Positions 40,812 to 53,210 are shown, numbered from the stretch's first letter. The stretch is DNA of 64,000 bases from Zarea fungicola (GCA_900169235.1 FWCC01000269.1:62001-126000), one strand, 5' to 3'. Program-made: numbers and translations. The notes: generated by a model not told the origin, from the sequence alone.

Positions 40812-41694
40812 GTTTGACACCATCTTGTTAGAGAACCAGTAAGGCTCTACTTGCCATGCGAGTTTGAGAAAACGTGTCGCAAGAACAAGGAGCTGTACGA
40901 TATATATGCCCGCGGATTGAACAATAAAAGGTGCCCCATGAGCTCTCAGCCGATACCCTTAAGTACTTCTTGCGATCATCGTAGCCCTTTCCAACAGAGC
41001 AAACATCCGTTTATTTTGCCGACGGGTCTTTATTTACGCTGTCACTACAAGCCAGGACTACATCCAGCATAACCCGCCAATCCTTCCGAGATTCCGCCCG
41101 ACGATGCATCCCTGTCTCAGCCCAAGAGGTAATTGGTGCGGTTTTAGCTCATCGGTGCCGAATTCCGCCCAACGCTGCGATCCTGTCTCCGCTCGATAGG
41201 TACTCGTAGCGCACGTTTATTAATCCTAGTACATTGTATGACTGTTTGAGCCATAATTTCCCCGCATACGGGTCATCGATGTCACCGGCGCAGGATTATT
41301 CTCCTCGGAGATTTCCCGAAGGGTTATTTTTCGCGAAAGGCTTCCTTAATACGACAGCCTGGGAGTCCTTTTTCCTCCGATATTCTTACCGAAATGTACT
41401 GTAGATGCAGGTTTACACTTTGGGTATACATTGGTCATGGTACAATGCAGCTTGATTCCAAGATATCCCCGCGTGAGACTGGACTGCGCAATGCAACGCG
41501 AGGCTAAAATGATCTGCACCTACCTTTACGTTAAAGTATAAGATCTACTGGCTTCCTACCTAACGGCGAGTTACGTTTGCCGTTCAAAGCATCTCAACTC
41601 TTTTTCCTTTTTTCTTTAAAAAAACACTTATCACGTTTGCGTTTAATTGCTTGCTTAAATCGTTTTACCTGCCTGACGTATAACGGCCTACACA
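40812..41694. promoter_or_regulatory. Divergent promoter of mannosidase and permease
   Basis: An 883-bp spacer between two probably linked carbohydrate genes. It contains a duplicated block of about 45 bp: 41092-41136 and 41163-41207, both with TTCCGCCC(G/A)ACG followed by CCTGTCTC. A repeated element in a shared promoter is a candidate regulator-binding site. This is inferred from sequence; no known consensus was matched. Confidence 0.5.
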
Positions 41695-43523
41695 ATGGGC
41701 TCTGCCAAGGACATCAGTGTCATCGATGCAGGGCATGACGCCGAGAACAATACGGCTCTAACTGAGAAGACTTTAGTTGCTGAAGCTCAAGCCGGATTTG
41801 AGGGTGATAAGGAACTTGGACCATGGGAAGCTGTAAAAACTCATCCGAATGCGGTCATGTGGTCACTTGTGATGGCCTTGTGCGTGATCATGGAGGGCTA
41901 CGACACGGCCTTACTCGGCAACTTCTTTGCATATCGTTAGTATATGCAGAATATTTCTCTTTAATTGGCTCAACTAAGTTGATGTAGCTGCGTTCCAGAC
42001 AAAGTTCGGACGGTTTGTTGGCGTCACGCCAGCTACACCAAGCGGATACCAGTTAACCGCAGCATGGCAGGCCGGTGCAAGCCAAGCTCCGGGAGTAGGC
42101 AGCTGGTTCGGTTCAATTTTAAACGGCTGGTTGGTTTCCAAATATGGACAGCGACGCGTTGTAATTGGGGCTTTATTCGTTCTTATCGGCGGCATTTTTC
42201 TTCCCTTCTTTGCGCCAAATCTCGCCGTACTGACCGCTGGAGAGGTCATTTGCGGGTAAGTTCAAACATTAAATGCCGAGCTTGTACTTGATGAACTGAT
42301 GCATTGAAGATTTCCATGGGCAATTATTGCTACCTGTGCCCCTTCATATGCGTCGGAAGTCTTGCCGACTTCACTTCGGACATATCTGACGTCTTTCACC
42401 AACATGTCCTTTATTTTTGGGCAGCTCATTGCAACCGCCCTGATCAAAGGCCTGGCGAACCATACAAGCGAATGGGCATATAGGATCCCATTCGCAGTAC
42501 AGTGGGTGTGGCCGTGCATCTTGATACCTCTTGTTTATTTTGCACCTGAAAGCCCTTGGTACTTGGTGCGTATGGGCCGTCTCGAGGAAGCAGAAAAGTC
42601 TCTACGACGTTTACAAAGCAAAAAAGCAACTCATATTAGCCCTAAACAAACTCTGGCTACTATTATCCACACAGACAACTATGAGGAACGGCAAAATATC
42701 GGAACGTCCTACTGGGACTGCTTCAGAGGAGCAGAGTTACGTCGGACTGAGATTGCTGCGATGGTCTTTGCTGGCCAAATCTTCTGCGGCATAAATTTCG
42801 CATACAACAGCTCCTACTTTTTCGAGCAAGTTGGCCTCGGCACCTCGACTACATTCTCACTGGGACTTGGTGGCACCTTCCTTGCCCTAGTGGGCTGCTT
42901 TTTAAATTGGTTTGGTTGGTTATCATCCTTGAATCTTATGTTGTCAAATCCTGTTGCTAACATGCTGATAGCATTCATGCCATACTTTGGTAGACGCACA
43001 ATCTATCTCTGGGGAATGGTAGGAATGTGCCTGTGCCTCCTCATCATTGGCATTCTCAATCCATGGACCGGGCGCAAGTCGGTATCTTATGCTCAGGCAA
43101 TTCTTACTCTTGTATGGACCTTCATTTTCCAGTTATCAGTCGGTCAGCTTGGTTGGGCCATACCTGCTGAGGTAGGGTCGACAAGACTTCGACAAAAAAC
43201 TATTTGCATCGCGAAAAACATCAACGGCATTGCAGGTATTGTAATCGGTATTCTTCAGCAATATTTGATGAATCCACAGGCATGGAACGTCAAGGGTTAT
43301 GTCGGGTATGTCTTTTTCAACCTCCTGCCCGACAAAGCTGATTTGAGCTAACATTGCTTCAAGGTTTGTCTGGGGAGGCACATGCTTGTTGACTTTAGTT
43401 TGGGCTTACTTTCGGCTCCCCGAGACCTGGAACCGGTCATATGAAGAACTGGATATTCTCTTTGCGAGGAACATACCCGCGAGAAAATTTGCTAGTACTG
43501 AAGTTGACATGTTCGACGAGTAG
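41695..43523 (+). CDS. MFS sugar permease (alpha-glucoside/maltose type)
   Basis: Four exons (41695-41935, 41988-42255, 42310-43305, 43364-43523) give 554 aa with about 12 membrane segments. Family marks are the acidic N-terminus, the EGYDTALLGNFF first helix, the loop KYGQRRVV, the PWAIIATCAPSYASEVLP segment (family PWG...APxYAsE) and the C-terminal PETWNRSYEELD. These place it with fungal maltose/alpha-glucoside transporters in the plasma membrane, as a proton symporter. Its neighbour is an alpha-mannosidase, so mannose-containing oligosaccharides are a possible substrate. Splice joins keep frame throughout. Confidence 0.9.
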
Positions 43524-44714
43524 CTTTACTACGAATTTTACTCGGCATAGACAGGCCATTATTCTATCTGAAATAAATAAAATTTTACATATTAATATTG
43601 GAAGCGAAAAAAAGTTACGGCAACATAAATTGTGAAGCTCGTCGATTTGTGTGAGGTGTCTAGAGTGTATCCCATTGGAGGTGGCGAGTCAACCCGAAAA
43701 ATGGTATTCCGCTACAGACAAAGAGAACTGGGCTGGGCATCTCAGGGCATTCGAGATAAATCGCCCAAACAGATCCTACAACATCAGTACAGCGACCGCT
43801 GGGGAGCTAATAGGCCCGCAGGTAACTGCGGCTGTAAGATTTCACGAGCACGCGGCGGCCAATACAGAGGTGTCTCGGCGGCGCATTTAATATGTCGTGC
43901 CTGGTGACTGGTAACTACTGCGTGGCTCTCTTTCGACCTCACCTACTAATCAGGGGCTGTGCCGCCGTAATTCCAGTGCTGACTTTTTAGCTACATGCAA
44001 CTAGGATCATGATCCATTACTTACGTTCGTTCTATTATGGCAGCTAAAATCCGCGGACATAAGCATTACCACGGACAAGCATGATGTGGAATGCCGACTC
44101 ATACCGGGATGGCTCCGAAGTGGAGGATTGTTTCCTGTTGCGCCAAAAAGCGGCCAGCCACACCAAGTCATAATTATTATAGTTACCACATCTACGTGAC
44201 ATTTACCTAGCTACCGTACTTTGACAGCGGGTGGGACGTCTTGGTGTGTCCACTGTATGACTCGTTGCTGGCTTTCATAGCGTAACTAACTATTCTCGTG
44301 TATGATGTCTTGCACGTGTAAGCAGCCACCAAATTATTTTCAAAGACTAAAAGATACGATGTTTCCATTAATTGAGGGGCTTGTACATAGTTAGGCCATT
44401 CGTAGTTATAAGTTCAACTGTCAGCCATGTTTGAGTTCCAGGGCCGTGACGCAGCCAAGCACAAAGCTGCATGGGTGGGAAAAGACTTTACTGTACCCCC
44501 GGCTTTGGCTCTCTCTTTGCCCATTGTCCATTGCTCGGAAATTCGGTGGTTTGTTTTGTGCAACCAGCCGTCTTTAAATATACGACTTGGAAGTTTCAAT
44601 GTAAATTTTAAGCATACCTCGCAATTCTCGGAGCAAATTGCATCCCTGCAGTCCTACAATTCTCGACATTGTGTTGAAACGTGTTAATAACTGGCGCAAG
44701 CACTCCGCCATGAC
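43524..44714. other. Intergenic, no gene seen
   Basis: About 1.2 kb. Small open frames lack start context, splice signals or recognisable motifs. Confidence 0.4.
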
Positions 44715-45617
44715 ATGTCAATCACAAAGATGCTGTCGCTTTTACCGTCAGAGCTTGTGTTATCAGTCGTTGAGTTCACGCATTGTGGGAAAGATGTCGA
44801 CTCACTTGCACGTACGTGTCGGCGACTTTGGCATTTAGTGAATCCCGAGCTTTACGTCTTGTTTGGGTCGGCGAGCTTGAATTGGGCTGCGATGAATGGG
44901 AGAATTGATACAGCTCGCAGAGCGAGAAGCTACAACCTCAACGTAAATTACATGGACCGTGTGAGTGCCGCGCCTCAAACACACTATTGACTGTATTTTA
45001 TTGACCCGCTCTAGAATGGTTTTACTCCACTTCTCATTGCTGTGTCGCTGGGTTGCAGTTTTATTGCGGACTTTCTTTTGCAATGTCCAGGCATTGATGT
45101 GAACTGCAGAGCAGTGCCGAACGATTCTACAAACTTCAATGGTGGAACCCCACTCACCCTGGCTGTGGAAATGCAGATTTATTCTATTGCTGAACATCTG
45201 ATATCGCTTGGAGCCGATGTTAACGCGAAAGATGGGCAAGGTCGCACGGCGCTGTGGCACGCTGCTAACAACGGCGCATGTGGCATGGCAAATTTCCTAT
45301 TGCAGTGTCTCGCGATTGAGGCAGACTGTAGGGATGTCAGTGGAGCAACGCCGCTGATGATTGTTGCCAGGCGAGGGCATCATTCTTTGTTAAGAATTCT
45401 AATGAGAAACACAACAGTGGATGTCAATGCTAAAGACGGCGATGGCCGCACCGCTCTTTGGTGGGCAGCTCGGAATAACCATTTCGAGACTATTCGACTT
45501 TTGTTGGCAGTGGATGGCGTGAAACGTAACGCTGGAGACAAATTTGGTTTGACTCCTCTTTCAGCAGCAGTCAGGAGTCAGAGCAGAGACGCTGTCAACG
45601 CATTGCTCACAAGATGA
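44715..45617 (+). CDS. F-box and ankyrin-repeat protein
   Basis: Two exons (44715-44960, 45015-45617) give 282 aa. The N-terminus has an F-box-like stretch (LPSELVLSVVEF...LARTCRRLWHLVNPEL). About six ankyrin-type repeats follow, with typical NGFTPLLIAVS, GRTALWHAANNG, GATPLMIVARRGH and GRTALWWAARNNH cores. Such proteins usually act as substrate adaptors of SCF ubiquitin ligases. Fungal copies are often found in repeat-rich, fast-changing regions, and this one lies just left of an AT-rich element. No signal peptide is seen. Confidence 0.85.
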
Positions 45618-45685
45618 GAAAATTGGTCGAGCGAACCACGCGCTAGAGACGTTATTTAAACAGTTCTCGTATACCCAATTAGTTA

Positions 45686-46345
45686 ACGCCCACCACCCCC
45701 CTACGGTCATACCCACATCCGGTCACTTTTTTACACCAAAAACAACCAATTTTACCACAAAAAAGTTCTTAAGGGTTAATATAAGGATATATATAAAAAT
45801 ATAGTTAATTTTATAACTATTAAAATAAGCTAATTAAATTTTTTTAACCCTATATATAATTCTACTAAATTAAAATAATTACTTTAAAATTAAAAAATTC
45901 AATAGTTAAGATTTACTAGAAAACTAGTAGTATATCTTAACAGTTCTTATATAGTATATAATTAATTAACTAAAATAGCTAATATTATTATAAAACTATA
46001 CTAAAAAACTATATTAATATTTATACCTTAATTAAGGCTCTTTTTAACATAAATATAAATATTTAACTACTNNNNNNNNNNNNNNNNNNNNNNNNNNNNN
46101 NNNNNNNNNNNNNNNNNNNNNNNNNNNNNNNNNNNNNNNNNNNNNNNNNNNNNNNNNNNNNNNNNNNNNNNNNNNNNNNNNNNNNNNNNNNNNTATATAG
46201 TTAATTTTATTAATTACATATACTCTATATAAATTTTAAGTATATTTAATAAAAACTTATACTATTATTAAAGAGTAAAAAGGTAGTGTTTTGGTGTAAA
46301 ACCTATGACCGCATGTGGGTATGACCGTAAGGGGGTGGTGGGCGT
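45686..46345. mobile_element. AT-rich TIR element flanked by TA
   Basis: Imperfect terminal inverted repeats of about 60 bp: left 45686-45745 begins ACGCCCACCACCCCC, right about 46277-46345 ends in its reverse complement. Both ends abut TA (45684-45685 and 46346-46347), the target duplication typical of Tc1/mariner-type elements. The interior is extremely AT-rich with no ORF and contains a 122-N gap. It looks like a non-autonomous or heavily mutated DNA transposon. Confidence 0.72.
46072..46193. other. Assembly gap (122 N)
   Basis: A run of Ns inside the AT-rich core of the inverted-repeat element; the true size and content are unknown. Confidence 0.99.
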
Positions 46346-47315
46346 TACAATTTATCATAGCTCCAGGACTTGCCTTCGTTGCACACAATTAGCATATGAA
46401 TTGTCGAGGCGAAAAATCTCAACATCTACCACAGCATTTAGATATTGAAAAGTGAACTAGAGGAAGGAACAACAAGAGGACCATGTGGCGAGTTGCCTCA
46501 ATGGCAGCATTGCATTGAGCCTCGCTATTACCAATGTACGCTCGACCCCCAATTACAACCTGACAGTGACCGCACTAGACAACACCAGTCCACGAGCCAG
46601 CCAACTGGACTCTGCAATTAAGCCAGACCGACTTGATCTATTAACAGTATCAAACGTTTTTTGAGTTGTCAAATGCCATGAAAATAGGCAGTGTTCCCTT
46701 TTTTGTCGGTGCAATTTCAAGAGTCCCTGTGTAGTGCGGTACTGAAATACACTTGATACTTTTAGGGCTGGGAAAAAAACCGTAACCGACATAGCAGATG
46801 TCCCATAAGCCCGGCCCAATTCTCCTCTCCTACAACATCCTTCGGGCTCTTCTTTGCGAGAATTCGCGCCATGACACATGGCGGTGTAAGATCCAAACGC
46901 CGTGTATTGAGCAACCTTCCTATTAATGTAGATATTAGGTAAGGTGGATGGTTTGAAGAAACCACAGGGCATGCAACAAGGCTGAGAGTTGATAATATCG
47001 AGCGACCTGGGCCACTAATTACCTATAACAGAGGAGCAAGCACGGCAAGCACGGCAACGAAATCTCCATGTCAAGCGCCACCCTCGCCTCATTTGCTCAT
47101 TGACACCGCAATGGGAGACTTCTGGAGCCTGAAATCAGATTGCAGCAGCAATCATAGAGTTGATCGACCGGGCAAGCGTTCAACTGGGCCAGGTAGCGGC
47201 CGATAAGTGCTATATAGCCGCCGCCCAAGATGGACAAGTGGAGGATAATACAATGACATTATCAACCCAACTCATCACCAAGCCAATCTAACCTGGTTAA
47301 AAGGACCAAAGAACC

Positions 47316-50174
47316 ATGACTACCGACCGTGAAAGACTGCAAAGCTACATACAGCCGTGGCATTATGATCTTTTTTTGTGTGAATTAGACTTTGACCAGT
47401 GGACCTACTGTGGCACCGTTGTGTTTGTATCTCGCCTGACCTGCCAGTTCGAGCATGCTAACAGGTTCCAGGATTGACGCGAGTTTCTCCCAGCCCACCA
47501 ACGAGATCGTCGTCAATCTTCACCAGATTGAGCTACTCAGCGTCACTGCCGAAATATGCCAAGGCGATGAGAAGCTGACGCTTCGCGCATCTAGGTTAGC
47601 CATGCTTGAAGAGCAGCAAAGGGCAACGATTTACTTTACCGAGAGCGTTATCGCCTCGCCCCACGTCGCCATCACTTGCAAATTCAAAGCCAACATTAAT
47701 GATGCTATGACTGGATTTTACCGAAGCAAGTATAAACTTGGCGACGACAGGAATGTGAGCGAGCATGGCGCCGTGCCCTTGCTTCGGGGCGAGGAGGACT
47801 GGGCGTACATGCTGAGTACCCATTTCGAGCCCGCAGGTGCACGCTGGGCATTCCCTTGCTTCGATGATCCCGGCATCAAGGCAAAGTTCACCCTGCATCT
47901 CGAGATACCGAAGGGCTTGACCGCTCTCAGTAATATGCCAGTCAAAGACGTACAGACAGTTCCCGCAAAGCCCGACCTAAAGCTTGTCATATTTGATACT
48001 ACCCCCATCATGAGCACGTATTTGCTTGCCTGGGCTATTGGAGAGTTTGAATGGATTGAGCAGTTTACTGAGCGCAATTATAATGGTGAGCCAATTCCAG
48101 TTCGCGTCTATACTACACCTGGCTTGAGTAGTCAGGGCCACTGGGCGCTTGACCATGCAGTCAAATCTATTGATTTCTTCTCCGAGATCTTCAAGACCGA
48201 CTACCCACTGCCCAAGTGTGATCTGGTAATTGTACATGCTGCATCATTTTCGGCCATGGAAAACTGGGGTCTGATTACGGTAGAGCCTACATCACTGCTC
48301 TTTGACCCAGAGAAGTCGCACCCGCTTCATAAACAAAGCATACCATGGACAATTACGCATGAAGTGGCGCACCAGTGGTTCGGTAACCTGGTGACTCTAG
48401 AGTGGTGGTAAGTAAAGTCGCGCATCCTGCGATTCTGTGATACCTGCTGACCAAAGTTACGAAGGGACATGCTTTGGCTTAATGAAGGTTTTGCAACATG
48501 GGCTGGAAAACTCGCACTAGAGAAAATGCACCCTGAATGGAATCGTGGGATAAGGTTCCTCAACACCGGCATGGCGGCTGCATTTCGGCTTGATAGCACC
48601 AGGACCAGTCACCCCATCCATGTCCCTGTCGAGCGTGGCCAAGATGCCAGTGACGTTTTCGACAACATCAGTTACGCAAAGGGATGTGCTGTCATCGAGA
48701 TGTTGAGTAACTACCTGGGTGTCGATGTGTTCCTTAACGGAGTCTCGGAGTATCTTAAGCACAAGGCGTACGGATGTGCAACAACCGCAGACCTGTGGGA
48801 TGCCCTGGCAGCTGTTTCTGGCATCAACATCCACGAAATGATGGATGCATGGGTTTCAAAGGTGGGATACCCTGTATTGAAAATATCTGAAGAGCGGCCA
48901 AATTCTCTCACGATAAGACAATCCCGGTTCCTAGACAGTGGCGACTTGCAACCAGATGAGGATGATATTGTCTGGTGGATTCCAATTGGGTTCAAGAATC
49001 CAAGTGGCAATCACAATGGCATTGTGATGAATACAAAAACAATTTCACTGGATTGCACTGATTCTGAGTTTTATCTTTTCAACGGAGGCGGCACAGGGTT
49101 CTTTCGAGTGCGATACCCGGAGGCACGACTGACCAAGCTCGGGCAGCAGATGGAGAGACTTACAACAGCGGATAAACTAACTCTTCTCGGATCTCAATCC
49201 GCACTTGCGTTGTCGGGTTCTTCACCTATAGCTTCACTGCTCGAAATTCTCGAACGTTTTGCGACGGAGCGGGAACCCCTTATCTGGCAGCGAATACTGA
49301 ATGAACTCGGCATTGTAAGAGCGATTTTTGACGAGGATCAGGAGATGGCAGACGGTCTCTCTGCATTCTGCTTAAAGATAGCACAGCGTGGCCTCGAAAT
49401 CTTTAGTGAAGAGGGAGTACTTGAGCAAGGAGAGCAGGAAGACAACATTACAGACGCGCGTAGGAAATTAATCGCCTTGGCAACAAACAGTGGCGACAAA
49501 CAGTATGTGCCTCCCCCCAGAGTACCAAACAATATTGAAGGACTGCTAATAAATTGAAAAGGCTACAACAAGAAGCACTGGAGATATTTCACGTGTGGTG
49601 CAAAACGGGCGCCACAATCGAATCTTCCGAGCGGTCTTTTGCATACAACGCAGCAGCACGCTTCATTCCGGACCAGGCCTTCAAGCCTCTCTTTAACGAA
49701 TGGCAGCACGGAACGGCCTCCGATTCCAAACTTATAGCTCTGTGGGCAATATCCCATATTCAGGATGAAGACATGGTCCGAGATGTGGTCTTGCCGTTTT
49801 GTTTCGACGCGGAGCCAGCGAGCCTAGTTGTCGCAGCTGTGGACATGCGCCCACTTGTCCAGGGACTTGTTGATGACCCCAAGCTACGCTACGTCGTCTG
49901 GGATTACATAAAGGGCAATTGGAGTGCCATTGTGAAGAAGATAAACAATACGACTCTACTGAATCTGTTTCTGAGAAATACCTTGCATCGCTTCAGCAGC
50001 AGACGCATGGCAGACGACATTCGGCAGTTCTTTGAGATCAATGATGTGCCAAACTGTCGCAAAACAGTTGAGATAGTGGTGAACCTTACAGCTACGCGTG
50101 CCACCCGAAGGCAAAGGGACATGGAATCTCTGCGAAACTGGCTTTTGACTGCAGGATACTTGCCAGGAAACTAG
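47316..50174 (+). CDS. M1-family zinc aminopeptidase
   Basis: Four exons (47316-47422, 47472-48407, 48465-49502, 49562-50174) give 897 aa, the size of puromycin-sensitive/AAP1-type enzymes. The zinc site HExxH is in THEVAHQWFGN, with the third ligand Glu in LWLNEGFATWAG after an intron. The exopeptidase motif, normally GAMEN, reads SAMEN. The region before it (VHAASF) also departs from the usual DFSAG pattern, so activity or specificity may differ. Mature M1 enzymes remove N-terminal residues from peptides in the cytosol. The first 49-nt intron is placed so that GTVVIDASFSQPTNEIV reads through as in the family. A decayed copy of its 5' part lies at 57280. Confidence 0.9.
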
Positions 50175-50751
50175 GTTTGAGGTGGCTTCGAACTGGCGCG
50201 GAGGGCCGATAGGCATGACTTACCACAGAACAAAAGTCGTTAGAGTGTGGATTATGAAGTATTCAATGGCCATGAGATTCTCATTGACCACATGTATAGA
50301 CATTATTATCTATCGCAATGCCATACACTGATGCTCCCCAGGCCGATCCCGTTCCATCCCAAGCGAAGCCAGCGCGAGCGCAATGTATGATGATCAATTT
50401 TTTCCGCTCAAGCGCTCCCTTATTTGGCCAGTTACTAATGAAGAAAACATTCAATATCGCACTAACCTGGTGCCCTACCTAAAACTAGGTATTCAAGATG
50501 CTGAATATCTTGGCTCAATTGTCTGATTCATGACGCCAGTTAGACCAGGGAAATGCGTGGAGGAGCCGGCAGAGAAGCACGGACGGTAAGCTCCGCAAAT
50601 AGAATGGAAAGAAGATTTATACAGTAGATGGTTGTTTTGTTCAATCTCAGCTTGACAAATAGCTAGAGCTAGGCTGTGCCCTTCCTCGTCGACCCCCCTG
50701 TCCAAAAAAAGAATTATTGTAATGATTTTCCCCTTCTGTTTTCCTTTCAAC
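50175..50751. other. Intergenic, convergent 3' regions
   Basis: 3' flanks of the aminopeptidase (+) and bZIP (-) genes. Part (about 50310-50510) resembles 57520-57860. Confidence 0.4.
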
Positions 50752-51447
50752 CTAGGAGATGTGGTCGAGTAATGCCAACAATATGGAATTATTAACACGA
50801 CAACCTCCTCCCTTTTCGGTGGCCCCGCGAAAGCCCGGCCGGAGCCAACTCAGTAGGGCTGCGGTATCCAAGCCAGCGTAATTTTGCGCCATGACAATAT
50901 CGCATGCATCACGGCAGAGAGTCGTTGATTCGTCGTTATTGGGGGGCTGCAAGATATAGCAGTCTTTTTCCTCTTGTTCCATAACAATGTCATATGTACC
51001 TTCTGGTTTATGTGCTGAGCTGTCTGACAGTAGAGGGCTGCTTTGAGGCAGGCGAACAACGCTGTAGGGCTTCGGTTCGGAATCAATTCCCAGTATGTCA
51101 GGCCCTCCAGATAACGGCGGTGCCAGCGTCACTTGATGCAACGCGATCCACGCATCGCCGCTGCCAGTCATGCGGCTGCCCGTCGGGGGGATGGTGCGAT
51201 CCACGAAGTTGGCAGAGCGTGCTGCCTCTAGCTCCGCGGTTAAATCTTCGATCTTTGCATTTGCCGTCCCCAAATCTCTTTGAGCTTGTGCAAGACTCGA
51301 CTCCAAGGTTTCTATATGACATTTTACCCGCTCTCGGTGACGGCGTTGGTTTATGCGTGCCCGGGCCAACCCGTGCTCAGCCGGTTTGCTAGACCACTTC
51401 GCCACAGAGAAGCTTTCCGCCGGTTTTTTCTTAGTTATTGGGCCCAT
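50752..51447 (-). CDS. bZIP transcription factor, fungal type
   Basis: A single exon of 231 aa. Residues about 25-85 form a basic region (ARINQRRHRERVK) followed by a zipper with I/L every seven residues (HIETLESSL, AQRDL, IEDL, AEL). The spacing between the conserved Asn and the zipper is one residue longer than the common N-x7-R-x9-L pattern, with Val where Arg is expected. The C-terminal part (LLSWLRPGF, NNSILLALLDHIS) resembles the conserved tails of fungal bZIP regulators of unknown targets. It is nuclear by inference. Confidence 0.82.
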   Translation of the reverse strand: MGPITKKKPAESFSVAKWSSKPAEHGLARARINQRRHRERVKCHIETLESSLAQAQRDLGTANAKIEDLTAELEAARSANFVDRTIPPTGSRMTGSGDAWIALHQVTLAPPLSGGPDILGIDSEPKPYSVVRLPQSSPLLSDSSAHKPEGTYDIVMEQEEKDCYILQPPNNDESTTLCRDACDIVMAQNYAGLDTAALLSWLRPGFRGATEKGGGCRVNNSILLALLDHIS

Positions 51448-52143
51448 TGTATTTGGTGCCAGGTGTTAGATCTCAAATTGTACATTGATATGCTAAGTTG
51501 CAGCAATGCGCACTAGAATGCCGGTGGCCAAAGCAACTGACGCGGGCATGTGGCGCAGATTCAAGTTAGGGTGCCTCCTCCGCTATCAATGGTGACATAT
51601 CAAAAACCTTCCCATTTTGAACTAGTAGCCCGCTCCACAAGTTGGATTCAAATTATCGCCCTGTTATCCCAGGTTAGAATGCTCCGCCGCGCCCTCTCAC
51701 AAGGCAGTCCACACGATATGAGAGGGAAGTGCTGTTTCAGGGAGTAGTACTAGACAATTAATTATTGAGCAGTCCTAGACTCCGGAAATTGTTGCTAGGG
51801 CGCCAGCACTTGTAGCAGCTTGTCCCCCTGCGATTTAAAGTCTTATTATGGCACACTTATTTTACCGTTCCAATGGCGCACAGTTGACATAGAACTATCC
51901 GTCCACTTGGAACAGTTCCTCAGTATATGTATTTTAGTGATAGTTTTCATATTACGTCAAAGCAATAGCGCGCACTTGGCCGGCAACAGAATCATGCGTA
52001 AGGGAATGGATACATAAATGCATAGTTGACTACGATGTTATTGAAAAGTAGCCATCCTCGTACAGAGATACTTTATTCTGCACGTCGTAACCAAATATAT
52101 AGTTGGCAGCGTCCAACTAAGGTTGTAAACAGACATCATTGCA
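51448..52143. other. Intergenic, no gene seen
   Basis: About 700 bp between the bZIP promoter and the methyltransferase 3' end. No supported feature. Confidence 0.4.
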
Positions 52144-53210
52144 TTAGCGCTTAACCGCATAAATTTTAAAGGAACCTATAATCACGAACATTAGATTCCG
52201 CGCATCATGATATTTTCTTACTATCATACCGGCCCACTGGTTCAGGTCTTCACTATGCATGTCTTGCGGCAGTTCTGGGACAGCTGTGCAACAAGATTCT
52301 TCCTTTTCGCTCGGTTTCGCGTCAGTGCCACAGCATTGTGCATCGCCTGCTTCCCTGTATACGTTCAGGTCGGCTTTTGCCTCAGTAATCAAAACCTCTG
52401 TATGTAAATTACAATTAGAATTTGATCATAATGGCCATTATAATGAGAACGTGCCATGAAATCCTGCTTGTGCGAAATAGCGCTGGTAGTCTGCCACTTG
52501 ACTCGCTCCAGCAATGCATCCGACGTAGAGGCTCATATTTTGCCTAATATGGTCTGGTAGCGGCTTTCTGGCAAGAATGTCGGAGATCGCAACTCTACCG
52601 CCGAGTTTGAGCAAGCGAAACATTTCGTTGAAGACTAGCTGCTTCTCGCCTTCTGGCACGAGGTTAACCACACAATTGGAGATGATGCAGTCCGCGAGAC
52701 CATCCTGTAGAGCGACCTGGGTTATGTTGGACTCAACAAACTCAGTGTTCGTCCTCTTTGACTTTTCTTTGAGCATTCGAGATTTGGCAACCATGTCCTG
52801 TTCGATGGGCTTAGTACATATTTTTGATATACCAGATAGCTCAGAATATACCCTGTTCATATCAACCCCGATTGCTTTGCCCGACCGGCCAAGCTTATCG
52901 GCTGCAAGAAATACATCAAAGCCAGCACCGCTGCCAAAGTCGACGACCGTCTCGCCCTATGCTGTGTCAGAGTTGCCGTGCACGACCAAGACATGTGTCG
53001 TGGACGGAAGCGACTTGCCTCTCGCAAAGTAGCAATAGCAATTGGATTACCGCAGCTGAGGCCCAAATTTGAGCCATCTGGGATTGATGACAACTGTATT
53101 TCGGAATAGCCAAAAGCCAGTGCAATGCTTTTTCCATGTGCTGTGCTTGCATTTTTGGCATCGATGCTGTACCGCTCGGCAACACGGGCATATATGTCAT
53201 TGGGTTCCAT
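52144..53210 (-). CDS. Arsenite methyltransferase (As3MT/ArsM-like)
   Basis: Four exons (53210-53019, 52956-52852, 52797-52455, 52397-52144) give 297 aa. The start has the family's YARVAERYS...AFGYSE segment and the NLGLSCGNP Cys. The SAM-binding motif is VVDFGSGAGFD, followed by VDMN, ISNCVVNLVP with the conserved Cys, GRVAISDI, and LYVGCIAGA with the third Cys. A Cys-pair tail (QCCG, SCC) is also typical. It methylates As(III) using SAM and thiols. Introns 1 (53018-52957) and 3 (52454-52398) have GC donors (GAG/GCAAGT, ATG/GCACGT). The middle intron is GTATAT and a multiple of three. Splice joins were chosen because they restore the family motifs. Confidence 0.9.

Larger units (their letters stand above)
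45618..47315. other. Intergenic with inverted-repeat element
   Basis: Holds the terminal-inverted-repeat element described separately (45686-46345) and, from about 46850, the promoter region of the aminopeptidase, part of which is duplicated near 56.8-57.3 kb. No gene is supported. Confidence 0.4.

Noticed and set aside
44427..44687. 86-codon plus-strand frame upstream of the F-box gene
   Set aside because: No recognisable domain and it ends just before the F-box gene; likely chance.
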